Translations under genes and position numbers: made by a program | Notes under the pieces: model-generated | Told to the model about the DNA's origin: nothing | Databases searched by the model: none | What the model saw: the letters and a program-made list of their open reading frames with translations, nothing else | DNA from: DATKDF01 sp963752045 | GTDB taxonomy: Bacteria > Acidobacteriota > Vicinamibacteria > Vicinamibacterales > SCN-69-37 | Direction: 5' to 3' | Length of the DNA: 64,000 nucleotides | NCBI GenBank assembly: GCA_963752045.1 | Contig: CAVVWN010000011.1 | Coordinates: 91,113-155,112 of the forward strand | Part shown: piece after piece, positions 36,529-45,603 of the stretch | Numbering within the stretch: position 1 is the stretch's first letter | Layout: each line of letters begins with the position of its first letter

Positions 36529-37454
36529 CGCGAGCAACGTCGACGGCCTGTCGAAGATGCGCGGTGGTCACGGGCGTTCTCTGCATCCTCGTGGCCGGCA
36601 CGATCGCGCACGCCCAGGAACCGCTCGCAGTCGCGAAGATCTACTACGCTTCGGCGGCCTACGAAGACGCTTTGAGCGCGCTCCGGGCGGTGCCGGCCAC
36701 TGCCGAGCCCGTCGAGGTGACCGAAGCGACCGCCTACCGGGCCTTCTGCCTGTTTGCGCTCGGCCGCAGTGAGGAAGCGCGGGCGGCGGTCGAGTCGCTC
36801 GTCCGCCTCGATCCGTCGTACCGACCGACCGACGCGCAGGCCTCGCCTCGTGTGCGGGCCTTCTTCGACGACGTGCGGCGCCCGGTTCTCGGCACCCTCG
36901 CCCGCGAGACCTACGCGGCGGCCCGCGAGTCGCTCAAGCGTGAGGAGCCGGCGGTCGCCGCCGACGGATTCGACCGCGTGCTCGGGCTGCTTGCGGAAAT
37001 TGGGGACTCGGCGGACCCGGACATTGCCGATCTGCGAGCGCTGACCGAAGGATTCAGGGACCTGGCTCGGCTCGCGACCGAAGAGGCAGCGGCGGAAGCC
37101 GAGGCCGCGAAGGCCCGTGCGGCGGAGACACCAGTCGCGCCGGAGCCCGACCCCGAGCACATCTATACCGATGAGGACCCGGGCGTCGTCAAGCCCGACG
37201 TGGTCTCACGCGCCATGCCGCCGTGGCAATTCCCGGCCGGTGTCGACGCGAGACGGGCGTATTCGGGCGTGCTCGAGGTGATCATCGAGCGCGACGGACG
37301 GGTCGAGACGGCCGCCATGCGCGACAGCGTTCACCCCCTGTACGACCCCATCCTCCTGCGCGCCGCCAGGTCCTGGCGTTTCGCGCCCGCCACGAGGGAC
37401 GGCGTGCCCGTGAGGTATCGCTACCTGCTCGGCGTTCGCATCGGCGGCCAGTAG
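36525..37454 (+). CDS. TPR-like exported protein with TonB C-terminal domain
   Basis: A 309-residue protein with a signal peptide or anchor (about 10-31). A tetratricopeptide-like helical region (about 35-110), a charged alanine/glutamate-rich helix (about 185-205) and a TonB-C fold (about 225-309; YSGVLEVIIERDGRVETAAM, then LLRAARSWRFAPATRDG) follow. TonB-C domains usually touch outer-membrane receptors, but there is no standard long periplasmic spacer here. Overlaps the pseudokinase gene by four bases, so the two are likely made together. Confidence 0.78.
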   Translation: MTRATSTACRRCAVVTGVLCILVAGTIAHAQEPLAVAKIYYASAAYEDALSALRAVPATAEPVEVTEATAYRAFCLFALGRSEEARAAVESLVRLDPSYRPTDAQASPRVRAFFDDVRRPVLGTLARETYAAARESLKREEPAVAADGFDRVLGLLAEIGDSADPDIADLRALTEGFRDLARLATEEAAAEAEAAKARAAETPVAPEPDPEHIYTDEDPGVVKPDVVSRAMPPWQFPAGVDARRAYSGVLEVIIERDGRVETAAMRDSVHPLYDPILLRAARSWRFAPATRDGVPVRYRYLLGVRIGGQ

Positions 37455-37567
37455 CCGCGGGCACTCCTCGCATCTTTCAGAATTCTTCAAGTCTGTCTTC
37501 AAGTCTCTTGAAGCCGCGCAGGCCTACCATGCAGGTGCGGCATCTGTGCCCTGGTCTCAGGAGATGC

Positions 37568-38509
37568 ATGTTCAGGATGAGTCGAGTGATCACGGGTTGG
37601 ATCCTGGCCGCCACCCTGCTGGGCGCGGCGTGCGGGCGCGACCTGACCTCGCCAAGCCCGCCCGTGGCGTCCCCGACCGGCCCCAGCCCGCCAGCCGGCC
37701 CGATTACCGTCGCCTTCTCGGGCACCGTCCTGGAGCGGACGGCGGCCGGGAAGGTGCCGGCTCCCTCGGCCAGGGTCACCTGGTGCGACGTCAGAGGTTG
37801 TGCCATGGGCGAGCCGGTCGTGACTGGCGAAGACGGACGGTATGCGATCACGGCGGTGGACGCCGCCGGCTATGCCTACGTCAGCGCCTACAAGGCTGGC
37901 TTCCTGGCGGGCCGCTCGCCTTCCCGCGTCATCAGCGGCGATTTCGCCGCCGACGTCGAGATCAGACCGGAGGTCAATGGCGTCTTCGGCGTCGTCTCGG
38001 AGGCCACGCCGACGGGCCCGCGGCCGCTCTCCGGTGCTCAGGTTACCCAATGCGACGATCCGTTCACGTGTTCGACGCCGGTGGTCACTGCGGCGGACGG
38101 TCGATTCCGGTTCGACTTTGGCGAATGGTCGGGCCCGACCGATCTCTGGGTGGAAAAGCCAGGCTTCCAGTGGCGCCGGGTGAGCCTGGACGTCTTCGGC
38201 ATGGTGGAAGTGAACATCGAACTGCAGCTGGACGACGGCGGCTACCGGACCGGCTATCTCCACCTTTCACAGGTGAATGTCGTCACCGGCCAGCGGGTCG
38301 CGCGCGGCGACCTCCTCGGCTACTCGGGCAACACCGGTTGCAGTACAGGTCCGCATCTGCATTTCGAAGTGCGCGGGCCCGACAACCGTCCGACCGATCC
38401 GTACGGCTGGCAGGGTGACTTCGCGGACCCGTGGGAGGTGCACCCGAACGGGCGGGCGAGCCACTGGTTGTGGTTGCCTGGCGAAGCGCCACGGTCTCCG
38501 GCACGCTGA
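37568..38509 (+). CDS. lipoprotein with carboxypeptidase-like repeats and incomplete M23 domain
   Basis: A 313-residue protein from ATG 37568 (AGGAG upstream). The signal ends LLGAAC, a plausible lipobox. Two regulatory-like beta domains follow, each with a WCDV/QCDD...TC pattern (about 45-115 and 130-220). Then comes GYLHLSQVNVVTGQRVARG...GPHLHFEV (about 232-275), the second half of an M23 (LytM) peptidase. The first metal-binding HxxxD half of M23 is absent, since the sequence jumps from the beta domain straight into the GYxHLS strand. It is therefore probably inactive, or an internal deletion. Confidence 0.7.
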   Translation: MFRMSRVITGWILAATLLGAACGRDLTSPSPPVASPTGPSPPAGPITVAFSGTVLERTAAGKVPAPSARVTWCDVRGCAMGEPVVTGEDGRYAITAVDAAGYAYVSAYKAGFLAGRSPSRVISGDFAADVEIRPEVNGVFGVVSEATPTGPRPLSGAQVTQCDDPFTCSTPVVTAADGRFRFDFGEWSGPTDLWVEKPGFQWRRVSLDVFGMVEVNIELQLDDGGYRTGYLHLSQVNVVTGQRVARGDLLGYSGNTGCSTGPHLHFEVRGPDNRPTDPYGWQGDFADPWEVHPNGRASHWLWLPGEAPRSPAR

Positions 38510-38525
38510 CGCGCGAGCACGGGCG

Positions 38526-39434
38526 TCAGCGGAGAAGCTGGAACACCTGTATCCGGCTGTTGTCCCGGTCGGCGATGAAGACCTCGTCCCGGTCGTTGAT
38601 GCACATCTGGGACGGCTGGTTGAGCTCAGCGTCCTCCCACCCCTGCGACAGTTGCCGGGCGACGAAGGTGGCGTCGCGCCGGAGCGTGACGATGGTGCCG
38701 CGGCTGCCCTCGAGAACGAACGCGAGTCCCATGTGGAGGGTCAGAGACGTTGGCAGCGTCGTGATGGCCGAGGTCAGATCTCCGCCCAGGGGGACGAACG
38801 TCGCAGCGTCCCGCTCGGCGGAGAAGAGCCTCCTATTGATCGAGTCGATCACCAGGATCCTTCCGGCCTCGTCGACGGCGAGGCTGGACCCGAAACCGAT
38901 CTCCGCTGGGAGAGCCACGGATCGCTCGAACACACCCTCGGCATCGAGCACGAGGACCCGGGCCGAGAAGATGTCGAGCACGTAGAAGTTGCCATCGGTG
39001 TCGATCGCGAAGTCTCTCGGCACGACGGTTCGCGGCGGCGGCGCGCCCTGGAAGCCGAGCGCGTCCCTGAAGGTGCCGTCGGGTCCAAGGCGGACGATGC
39101 GCCGACGGATGCTGTCGAGCACGTGGATCTCGCCCTTCGAGTTCAGGTGCACACGGAAGGGGGCGGAGAGCTCGGGCGTTTCGATGGCGCTCCCGCCGCT
39201 CACGATCTTGTCCTGATAGGTGAAGCGCACCAGTCGGTCGTTGCCCGTGTCACCGACCACGATCTGGCCCGAGGCGCCGCAGGCGACGCCTTCCGGGAGG
39301 TGCAGGCCAGCACCCTGGTCGTCCAGGTAGATCGACACCAGGTGCCGGAATCTGGCCGTCTGTGCCTCCATTGGTTCGAGATGCCCGAGGAGCAGGGCGG
39401 CGGCGACCAGGGTGAGGCGCATGAGCGTGTTCAT
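38526..39434 (-). CDS. exported NHL-repeat (six-bladed propeller) protein
   Basis: A 302-residue protein; ATG 39434 is preferred because GGGAGGTGAGG precedes it. After a signal peptide (about 1-24) it holds NHL-type blades, for example LPEGVACGASGQIVVGDTGNDRLVRF and MCINDRDEVFIADRDNSRIQVF (shown in part). It is the last gene of the cytochrome cluster, four bases after the 16-haem gene. NHL propellers in such clusters are thought to be protein-protein or protein-cytochrome scaffolds; that role is inferred. Intact frame. Confidence 0.85.
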   Translation of the reverse strand: MNTLMRLTLVAAALLLGHLEPMEAQTARFRHLVSIYLDDQGAGLHLPEGVACGASGQIVVGDTGNDRLVRFTYQDKIVSGGSAIETPELSAPFRVHLNSKGEIHVLDSIRRRIVRLGPDGTFRDALGFQGAPPPRTVVPRDFAIDTDGNFYVLDIFSARVLVLDAEGVFERSVALPAEIGFGSSLAVDEAGRILVIDSINRRLFSAERDAATFVPLGGDLTSAITTLPTSLTLHMGLAFVLEGSRGTIVTLRRDATFVARQLSQGWEDAELNQPSQMCINDRDEVFIADRDNSRIQVFQLLR

Positions 39435-39438
39435 CGCC

Positions 39439-40738
39439 TCACCTCCCAATCCGCCGGTGGCATGCAGTGCAGAGTTCCACATCTGTTTCGGCGAGGCGCA
39501 TGCGGGTGAAGTTCGTGCCGTGTCCCTTGTGACAGCTCAGGCAGTCCACGCGCAGGTTCTTGTTCCGTGGGTCGATCGCCTCTTCGCCAATCGGGTGGGC
39601 CGAGTGCCTCTCGTAGTCGTGGCATTGGGCGCACAGTGTGACCACCGAGGCCTGGTCGATGAGGTTGACACCTTCGGAGGCGTGGGGTGAATGACAGGAG
39701 ACGCACATCCCCGAGTCCACGGGCGCGTGTTTGGCCGACACGGCGCCGATCCGTTCGAGCGTGTCCGCATGGCAGTTGGCGCACAGTTCCGGGCCATCGG
39801 CCTTCAGGAGGTTGGTCTGATTGGACGCATGCGGGTTGTGGCAGTTCACGCACCCCGTCTTGTCGGCGGCGGGCCAGTGCAGCCGCCGCTTGGACATCGT
39901 CTCGTTGACCATGTCGGCGTGGCAGCCTCTGCAGAGCTCGTAGCTTTGCGCCCTCGTGGAAAACGGCACCGCTGAGTTCGGGCCGTCGTGGCACTGGTTG
40001 CAGGTGCCGCCCTGGATGGGGGCATGGACCGTGTTGAGGAGCAGCGCCGGCTGGTTGGATCCGTGCGGGTCGTGGCACGACGTACAGGCTGCCCGGGCCA
40101 CCGGGTACTGCTGATGCTGCTCGACGAAAGCCGCGCCATCTGGCTCGTGACAGGTCGTGCAGAGCGCCGGTCCATCGTCTTTGAGGAGGCCAACCGACAC
40201 AGCCGAGCCGTGCGGGTCGTGGCAGGTCGAGCACCCCTGGCGCACGGCGGCGTGTCCAAACTTCGCCGTTGCGACGATTTCACCGACGTCTGCGTGGCAC
40301 GTGAAGCACAACGTATCGCTCTTCTCGACGAGCAGGGCCTGCGTTGTCCGACGCATGCGGGTCGTGGCACCGCCGGCACTCGCCGTCGGCGACGACCTTG
40401 TGCGTGCTCTTCGCGTTCTCGGGGATGACCTCGCCGTGGCAGCGGGCGCAGATCTCGCGGGTTTCGCCGGAGAGCAGCGTCGGGTGGTCGGAGACGTGCG
40501 GATCGTGGCAGCCCCAGCACTCACCCGACGCAACGGCGGCGTGCACGACCGGCTTCTTCAGCTTCTCCTCGAAGTCCGTGTGGCAGGCCAGGCACGAGGC
40601 GGTCTGGTTCGGCTGTTTCAGCCGGTAGGGATTCTGCTGGTCGGCATCCGGCGGTTCGGCGCCGACCAGCACGCTCACGAGCAGCACGGCCGACGCGGAG
40701 AGGATCGTTGCAGACCAACCCATTGTTGCGTTGCTCAT
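39439..40738 (-). pseudogene. 16-haem c-type cytochrome, one frame break
   Basis: Skipping one base at 40342 gives 432 residues. ATG 40738 follows GGAGGGG and overlaps the stop of the 26-haem gene. A signal peptide or anchor covers about residues 1-30. I count 16 CXXCH motifs, 4 before and 12 after the shift, spaced as pairs and often followed by DPHxS, the 'doubled CXXCH' pattern of long nanowire-like or conduit cytochromes. The shift falls between HASDN and QALLVEK, which align with the other repeats when the base is skipped. Expected to carry electrons in the periplasm or at the outer surface. Confidence 0.88.
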
Positions 40739-42754
40739 TTGTCCCCTCCACCGGAGGCCAGATGGCAGTCCGAGCAGGTCTTCATCGCGAACGGCGCGTG
40801 CATGTTCGGCTTGAAGAAGAACGGATTTGCCGAGGCGTGCGCGTCGTGACAGCGCTCGCAGCGGATGATTGCCGGGTCGATCCGCACGTGCGCCACGCTG
40901 AATGCCTCCGTCGTGACGCTGTGGCACTCCGCACACAGCTGGCCGACGGGCTTGGCCATCAGCCTGGTTTCCCCGGAGCCGTGGGCCTCATGACACCGCA
41001 GGCAGTCGCGGGCGGCGGGGGAGTGCACGCGTCCAGCGTCCATCGACGACTTGAGCGACGTGTGGCACGTGAGGCACAGGTCCGGCGGGCGCGCGAGCAG
41101 CAACCCGGGAAGGACCGTCTGATGCGGGCTGTGACACCCAGCGCAGCTCCCTGAGACGACTGGATCGTGTTTCGACCGGCTCGACGCCAGCGCGACCTCG
41201 ACGTCCGAATGGCATTGCCCGCAGAGCGGCCCGAGCGCGTCGACGGCCATGCCCTTGACGTCGCTCGCGTGCGGGTTGTGGCAGGTGAGGCACATGCCTT
41301 CGGCAAACGGCATGTGACTCGTGCCGTTCGTGATCGGCTGCATGAAGTCCGTGTGACACGACTCGCAGAGTTTCGAGCCCTCGGCCAGGAGCAGGCCCGA
41401 TCGGTCCGAGCCATGCGGCTCGTGACACGACATGCAGGCACCGTCGAGGACCGGCCTGTGGGAATAGGTCTTTGCGAAGTTCGTCTGCGCGTCCGTGTGA
41501 CAGCTGTAGCACACGCGTTCCGTTCGGTCGGTCAGGAGCCCCGCGATGTTCGAGCCGTGCGGATCGTGGCACGAGACGCAGTCGCCCGCCACGGCGGGGG
41601 CGTGCGGGACCTGTGACGTCTCGGCGGCCTGCCGGGTGTCGTCGTGGCAGGTCAGGCAGAGTGTTGCCGGGTCGGACGTGAGGAGCCGCGCGTTGTCGCT
41701 CGAGTGCGGACTGTGACACGAGACGCATCCCGCCCCATCGGCCAGGGGAGCGTGTTTGAAGGCGACGTTGGCTTCGGCTGTCTGGTGACACGTGGCGCAG
41801 AGCGAGTTCCCGGAGCTCGTGAGCAGCGTCGGGTTCTTCGACGCGTGGGGATCGTGGCAGAGGAGGCACTCGCCATCCTTGAAGGGCACGTGCTGGACCT
41901 TGCCGGAGCCCATGATGGCCGACGGGTCGTGGCAGGTGGCGCAGAGCTCGCCGGGACTCTGGCTCACCGCGAACGGCGCTTCCGGTGTCGGAGCCGAGTG
42001 GCAGGCCTCGCACATCGCGCCGGCGACGGGCGCGTGGACGCTCGTCTTGAGCAGCTTCGGCTGGGCCGAGCTGTGCGGGTCGTGGCACGTGGCACAGGAC
42101 ACCGTGTCGACCGGAAATCCGCCGTGCGCCGTCGCGAACGCCGGCCTGTCAGCCGGATGGCAGCCCAGACACAGCGCCTTTTCTTCGTCGACGAGCAGAT
42201 TGGGCTGGTCGGCGGCGTGCGACGAGTGGCAGGAGGCACACCCGCCCGCCGTGAGGGCTGCATGGACGACCGGCTGGGTGTACGCCGACTGGTCGTGGCA
42301 CTGGAAGCACATCTGCTCCGAGTCGGCCCTGAGCAACTGTGCCGGCATTCGAGGCGTGCGGGTCGTGGCACAGCACGCACTGCCCGCTCTTGACGGCCGT
42401 GTGCACCTGGGGTTTGGTCAGCCCCAGTTGCTCCTTGGGATGGCAGCCGTAGCAGAGCTCGTTGCCGTCACGCTTCAGGGCGAGCCGGGCGACCAGACCG
42501 TGGCGCAGGTGACACTGCTCGCACTGCTGGTCCTTGACCACGGCATGGACGTTCTTCATGCGCAGGTACTTGTCGGCGAAGTCCTTGTGACAGCTCACGC
42601 AGTCGCGGCCACCGAGCCCCTGTTGTGAGCTGGGCGGGCCGCCCAGGCCCCGGCCCTGGCCCTCTTCGCCGTGCGATGCCTGGAAGCCAGCCACGAGCAG
42701 GAGCAGCGTCGTCGCGGCCAGCGCCCAGAGTGGGTGTGATCGTCTCGACATCAT
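40735..42754 (-). pseudogene. 26-haem c-type cytochrome, one frame break
   Basis: Skipping one base at about 42343 gives 672 residues. ATG 42754 overlaps the PPIase stop by ATGA. The signal peptide is WALAATTLLLLVAGFQA (about 8-25). I count 26 CXXCH motifs, 4 before and 22 after the shift, with repeating CxxCHDPHxSxxxxLL units about 25 residues long. Many histidines between motifs could be distal ligands. With 26 haems in 672 residues (about one per 26), it is among the denser multihaem architectures. The product likely forms a long haem wire. Confidence 0.88.
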
Positions 42755-44415
42755 CGCGTCCTCACGAGATAGGTCTCGACCTTCGATTGCGCCCGCAGCT
42801 TGCGGGCGTACTCGTCGAGGTCCTTCTGGAGCTTCTCGCCGTACAGCTTCTGCGCGATCTCGTCTCTGACCTCGGCATAAGGCCGTGGCGCGGGATCGAT
42901 CACCTGCTGCACCACCAGGACATAGACGGGGCCCTCGGGGCTCGCGTAGAGCCGGGAGTCTCCGGTCGCCAGCGCCCGCGAGAATCCTCTGCAGGCCGGC
43001 CGGCATGCTGTCGACGGTGACCGGCCGTCCGTCGAAGGTCAGCAGCCCGGGTGTGTCGGACGGTGCCAGGCCGGCGGCATTGGCAGCCAGCCAGGCGTAG
43101 TCAGCGCCTTCCCTGAGCTTGCGCATGGCGTCCTCGGCGGCGCGTCGCTCGGTGAACGCCAGGCTTCGCATCCTCAGCATGCCGGGGTACGCGTACTCCT
43201 TGGCATGCGTGTCGTAGTACTGTGCGGACCTCGTCTTCCGTCATCTTGTTGTCCGGCGCGATTACTTTCTGCATGAAGGCGTCGAACACGAGGGACTCCC
43301 GGAAGCCGGTGACGCGGTCCCGGTAGGCCGGGGTTTTGTCTATCCCGACCCGGAGAGCCTCCATGTTGAGCAGCCTCCGTCCCAGCGTGGCGTCGAGGGC
43401 GGTCGCTTTCTGCTCGTTCATCCGCCTGCGCTGTGAGGCACGGTCGGAATCGTGAAAGAACTGCATGCGCAGGTAGTCGGTCAGGTCGGCCACGGTGACC
43501 CGATCCGCCGCCCTTGACCTCGGCCACGATTCGCTTGTCCTCCAACAGGTCTTCGAGCGTTGGCCGGTCAGCCTCGTAGTCGAGACTGTCGAGTACCTTC
43601 TCGTGGATGACGACGTACTGGCGTCTCTGGGCTTCCTGGTGGACCTTCAGAAACTCCAGATGCTGCTCGCTGAGGACGCGCTTCTCTGCGTCTGCTCGCG
43701 CCTCTGGATTGTCCGGGTACCTGATGTCGACGACCTTGACGACGCACGAAGCCGGACTGAAGGCTGATGACCGGTGTGACGTCTCCGACACCCAGGAGGG
43801 CGAGCGCGGCCGCGATCTCGGGCAGGTAGTCGTCTTTCGGATGATAGGCCGTGTCATCACTTGTCTTCGGCGAGCTTCGCGCCGACCGCCCTAGCGCCGA
43901 CGTCGGCAAACGAAGCGCCGCTGGCGAGCTCCTGCTGGGCTCGGCGAGCGGACGCCGCGTCCTGAATAGAAGCGACGCCGTTTTCCACTCCCGGACCGAC
44001 TCCCTGTACACCTGCTCGATCGTCCGGCTGTCGGGGATGATGTCCCTGACCAACCTCTCGAGCAGCACCTCGCGCAGGATCTCGCGTGATGTGACCTCGA
44101 CCTGCCTCTGGATTTCCGCAACCTCGGCGAGGCCCATCCGCGTGGCTTCCTGAGCGACAAGCCTGATCGCGACGAGTCTGTTCGAGCAGTTCAAGGTCTT
44201 CCGCCGTGCCTCGGCCCTGCTGCAGCGCCGTCCGGCTGGCCGACGGATCCCGGCTCAGGACGAACTCATCGAGAAAGATCGGCTGCTCGCCGACCACGGC
44301 CACGACGGGGCGTCCGTCCCTCGTCGGCAGGGCCTGGCCCCCGCCTCGCGCAATCGTCGAAGCCGGCAGTGAGGCGAGCAGCAAGGCCCATCAGCACGAC
44401 TACCCGATACCGCAT
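42751..44415 (-). pseudogene. SurA/PpiC-like periplasmic peptidyl-prolyl isomerase, eight frame breaks
   Basis: The composite product is 552 residues. ATG 44415 follows GGACGGAGGG. A signal peptide is followed by a SurA-like N-domain (VVAVVGEQPIFLDEF) and two regions with rotamase-like order, VYRESVREWK and TYYDTHAKEYAYPGMLRMRSL. Extra bases are at about 44385, 44177, 43859, 43744, 43503, 43220 and 42961; one base is missing at about 43961. The end is VETYLVRTR with a TGA inside the next ATGATG. Its place before two large cytochromes suggests a folding helper for them. So many breaks suggest local sequence error. Confidence 0.72.
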
Positions 44416-44445
44416 GAAATCCCTCCGTCCCTTTCCTTACCGACG

Positions 44446-45603
44446 TCACCGATCGGGGGCAGCGATGGCCTCCGTCGTGAGCCCGACCATCTGGGTTGCC
44501 ATGGCGTGCGCCGTCCGCGAGTGTCCGCGGCCGAAGAAGCGGACGCCATCGGTGCCCTGGTTGTAGCTGTGCGAGCTCCAGACGACCCTGCGGCTGTCCC
44601 GCTCGATCAGGACCGCCGAGAACTCGACGCTGGTCAGTCCCCCGGCGCCGTCGTAGTCGTCGTAGCTGATGACCCGGCCAGCCAAAACGAAATCGGCGTC
44701 GATCAGCTTCGCGACGGTATCAGCGTCGGTGACCGACAGACCGCCATCCATGATGACCCTGGCGTTGAGCAACTGTCGCCGCGCCACACCGGTGTCGAGC
44801 ACGCGCAACTGGCCGACGCTCGACAGGTGTCTGCTGAAGAGCAGCGCCATGATCTCGCCGGCGTTGCGTCGCTGGCTCAGGTTGAAGAACGGCACGACGG
44901 CGATCGAGTACGACCGCCCGGGCGCGAGCGTGAGTCCCCGGTAGGACGACTTCGGGCGGAACTTGGATTCGGGCCTGCTTCCGCTCGTGCCCGATCCGGT
45001 TCGGAGATAGGACACGAGCGAAGCACCGACGCGCTCGAGAGCCCGCGTGAGCAGCACCTCGTAGTCGTCGACCAGGCCGAGGTCGAACAGTCCAGGCGCG
45101 TCGTCTCCGGAGAGGCCAGCGTCCTCGGCCCACGCGACGACCGGCACGTCGGTGATCGACACGAGCCTGACGAACAACGCGACCTTGGGGGGCACGACTG
45201 TGCTCGAGAGTTCCACCGAGGCGATGACGACCGCCTCAACACCCGTCTCCTGCCGGAGCAATTCCGCTGTGCCCGCGTCGATGCCGCCTCCGTAGCGCAC
45301 CCGATGTCGGGCCATGAAGGCCTCGAGTGCCTCGGGTTCGAGGACGGTGATGCCTTCGGCTGTGAGGGTCTCGGTGAGGAACTGGCGGATGTCGTCGGCG
45401 GGAACGACGTCGGCCGTGAGGTTCTCGACCGGGAAAAGAGCCACGGCCGAGACCGGCCTCTCCGAGGTCGTCGTGGCCGCCCCGACGCTCGCCAGGAACA
45501 GGAACAGGAGCAGGACCAGTACCATGACGGCTGCCGGCTGCCGGAGGTCGGCCGGACGGGCCCGCACGCGCGCGACGATGTGGCGACTACCGTTGCTGTG
45601 CAT
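44446..45603 (-). CDS. exported protein with two CsgG/LpoB-like domains
   Basis: A 385-residue protein; ATG 45603 overlaps the end of the MFS/spermidine-synthase gene by 17 bases. One hydrophobic segment near residues 26-42 acts as signal or anchor. Two copies of a similar alpha/beta domain follow: VALFPVENLTADVVPADDI... (about 53-200) and IAVVPFFNLSQRRNAGEI... with LIDADFVLAGRV (about 245-385). The 'PF-NLT...LL...V' pattern resembles the CsgG/LpoB/GNA1162 group of envelope proteins. The exact role is unknown. Intact frame. Confidence 0.65.
   Translation of the reverse strand: MHSNGSRHIVARVRARPADLRQPAAVMVLVLLLFLFLASVGAATTTSERPVSAVALFPVENLTADVVPADDIRQFLTETLTAEGITVLEPEALEAFMARHRVRYGGGIDAGTAELLRQETGVEAVVIASVELSSTVVPPKVALFVRLVSITDVPVVAWAEDAGLSGDDAPGLFDLGLVDDYEVLLTRALERVGASLVSYLRTGSGTSGSRPESKFRPKSSYRGLTLAPGRSYSIAVVPFFNLSQRRNAGEIMALLFSRHLSSVGQLRVLDTGVARRQLLNARVIMDGGLSVTDADTVAKLIDADFVLAGRVISYDDYDGAGGLTSVEFSAVLIERDSRRVVWSSHSYNQGTDGVRFFGRGHSRTAHAMATQMVGLTTEAIAAPDR

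Noticed and set aside
40735..42754. Plus-strand frames across the cytochrome genes
   Set aside because: They lack a coherent domain, while the minus strand has regular CXXCH repeats.
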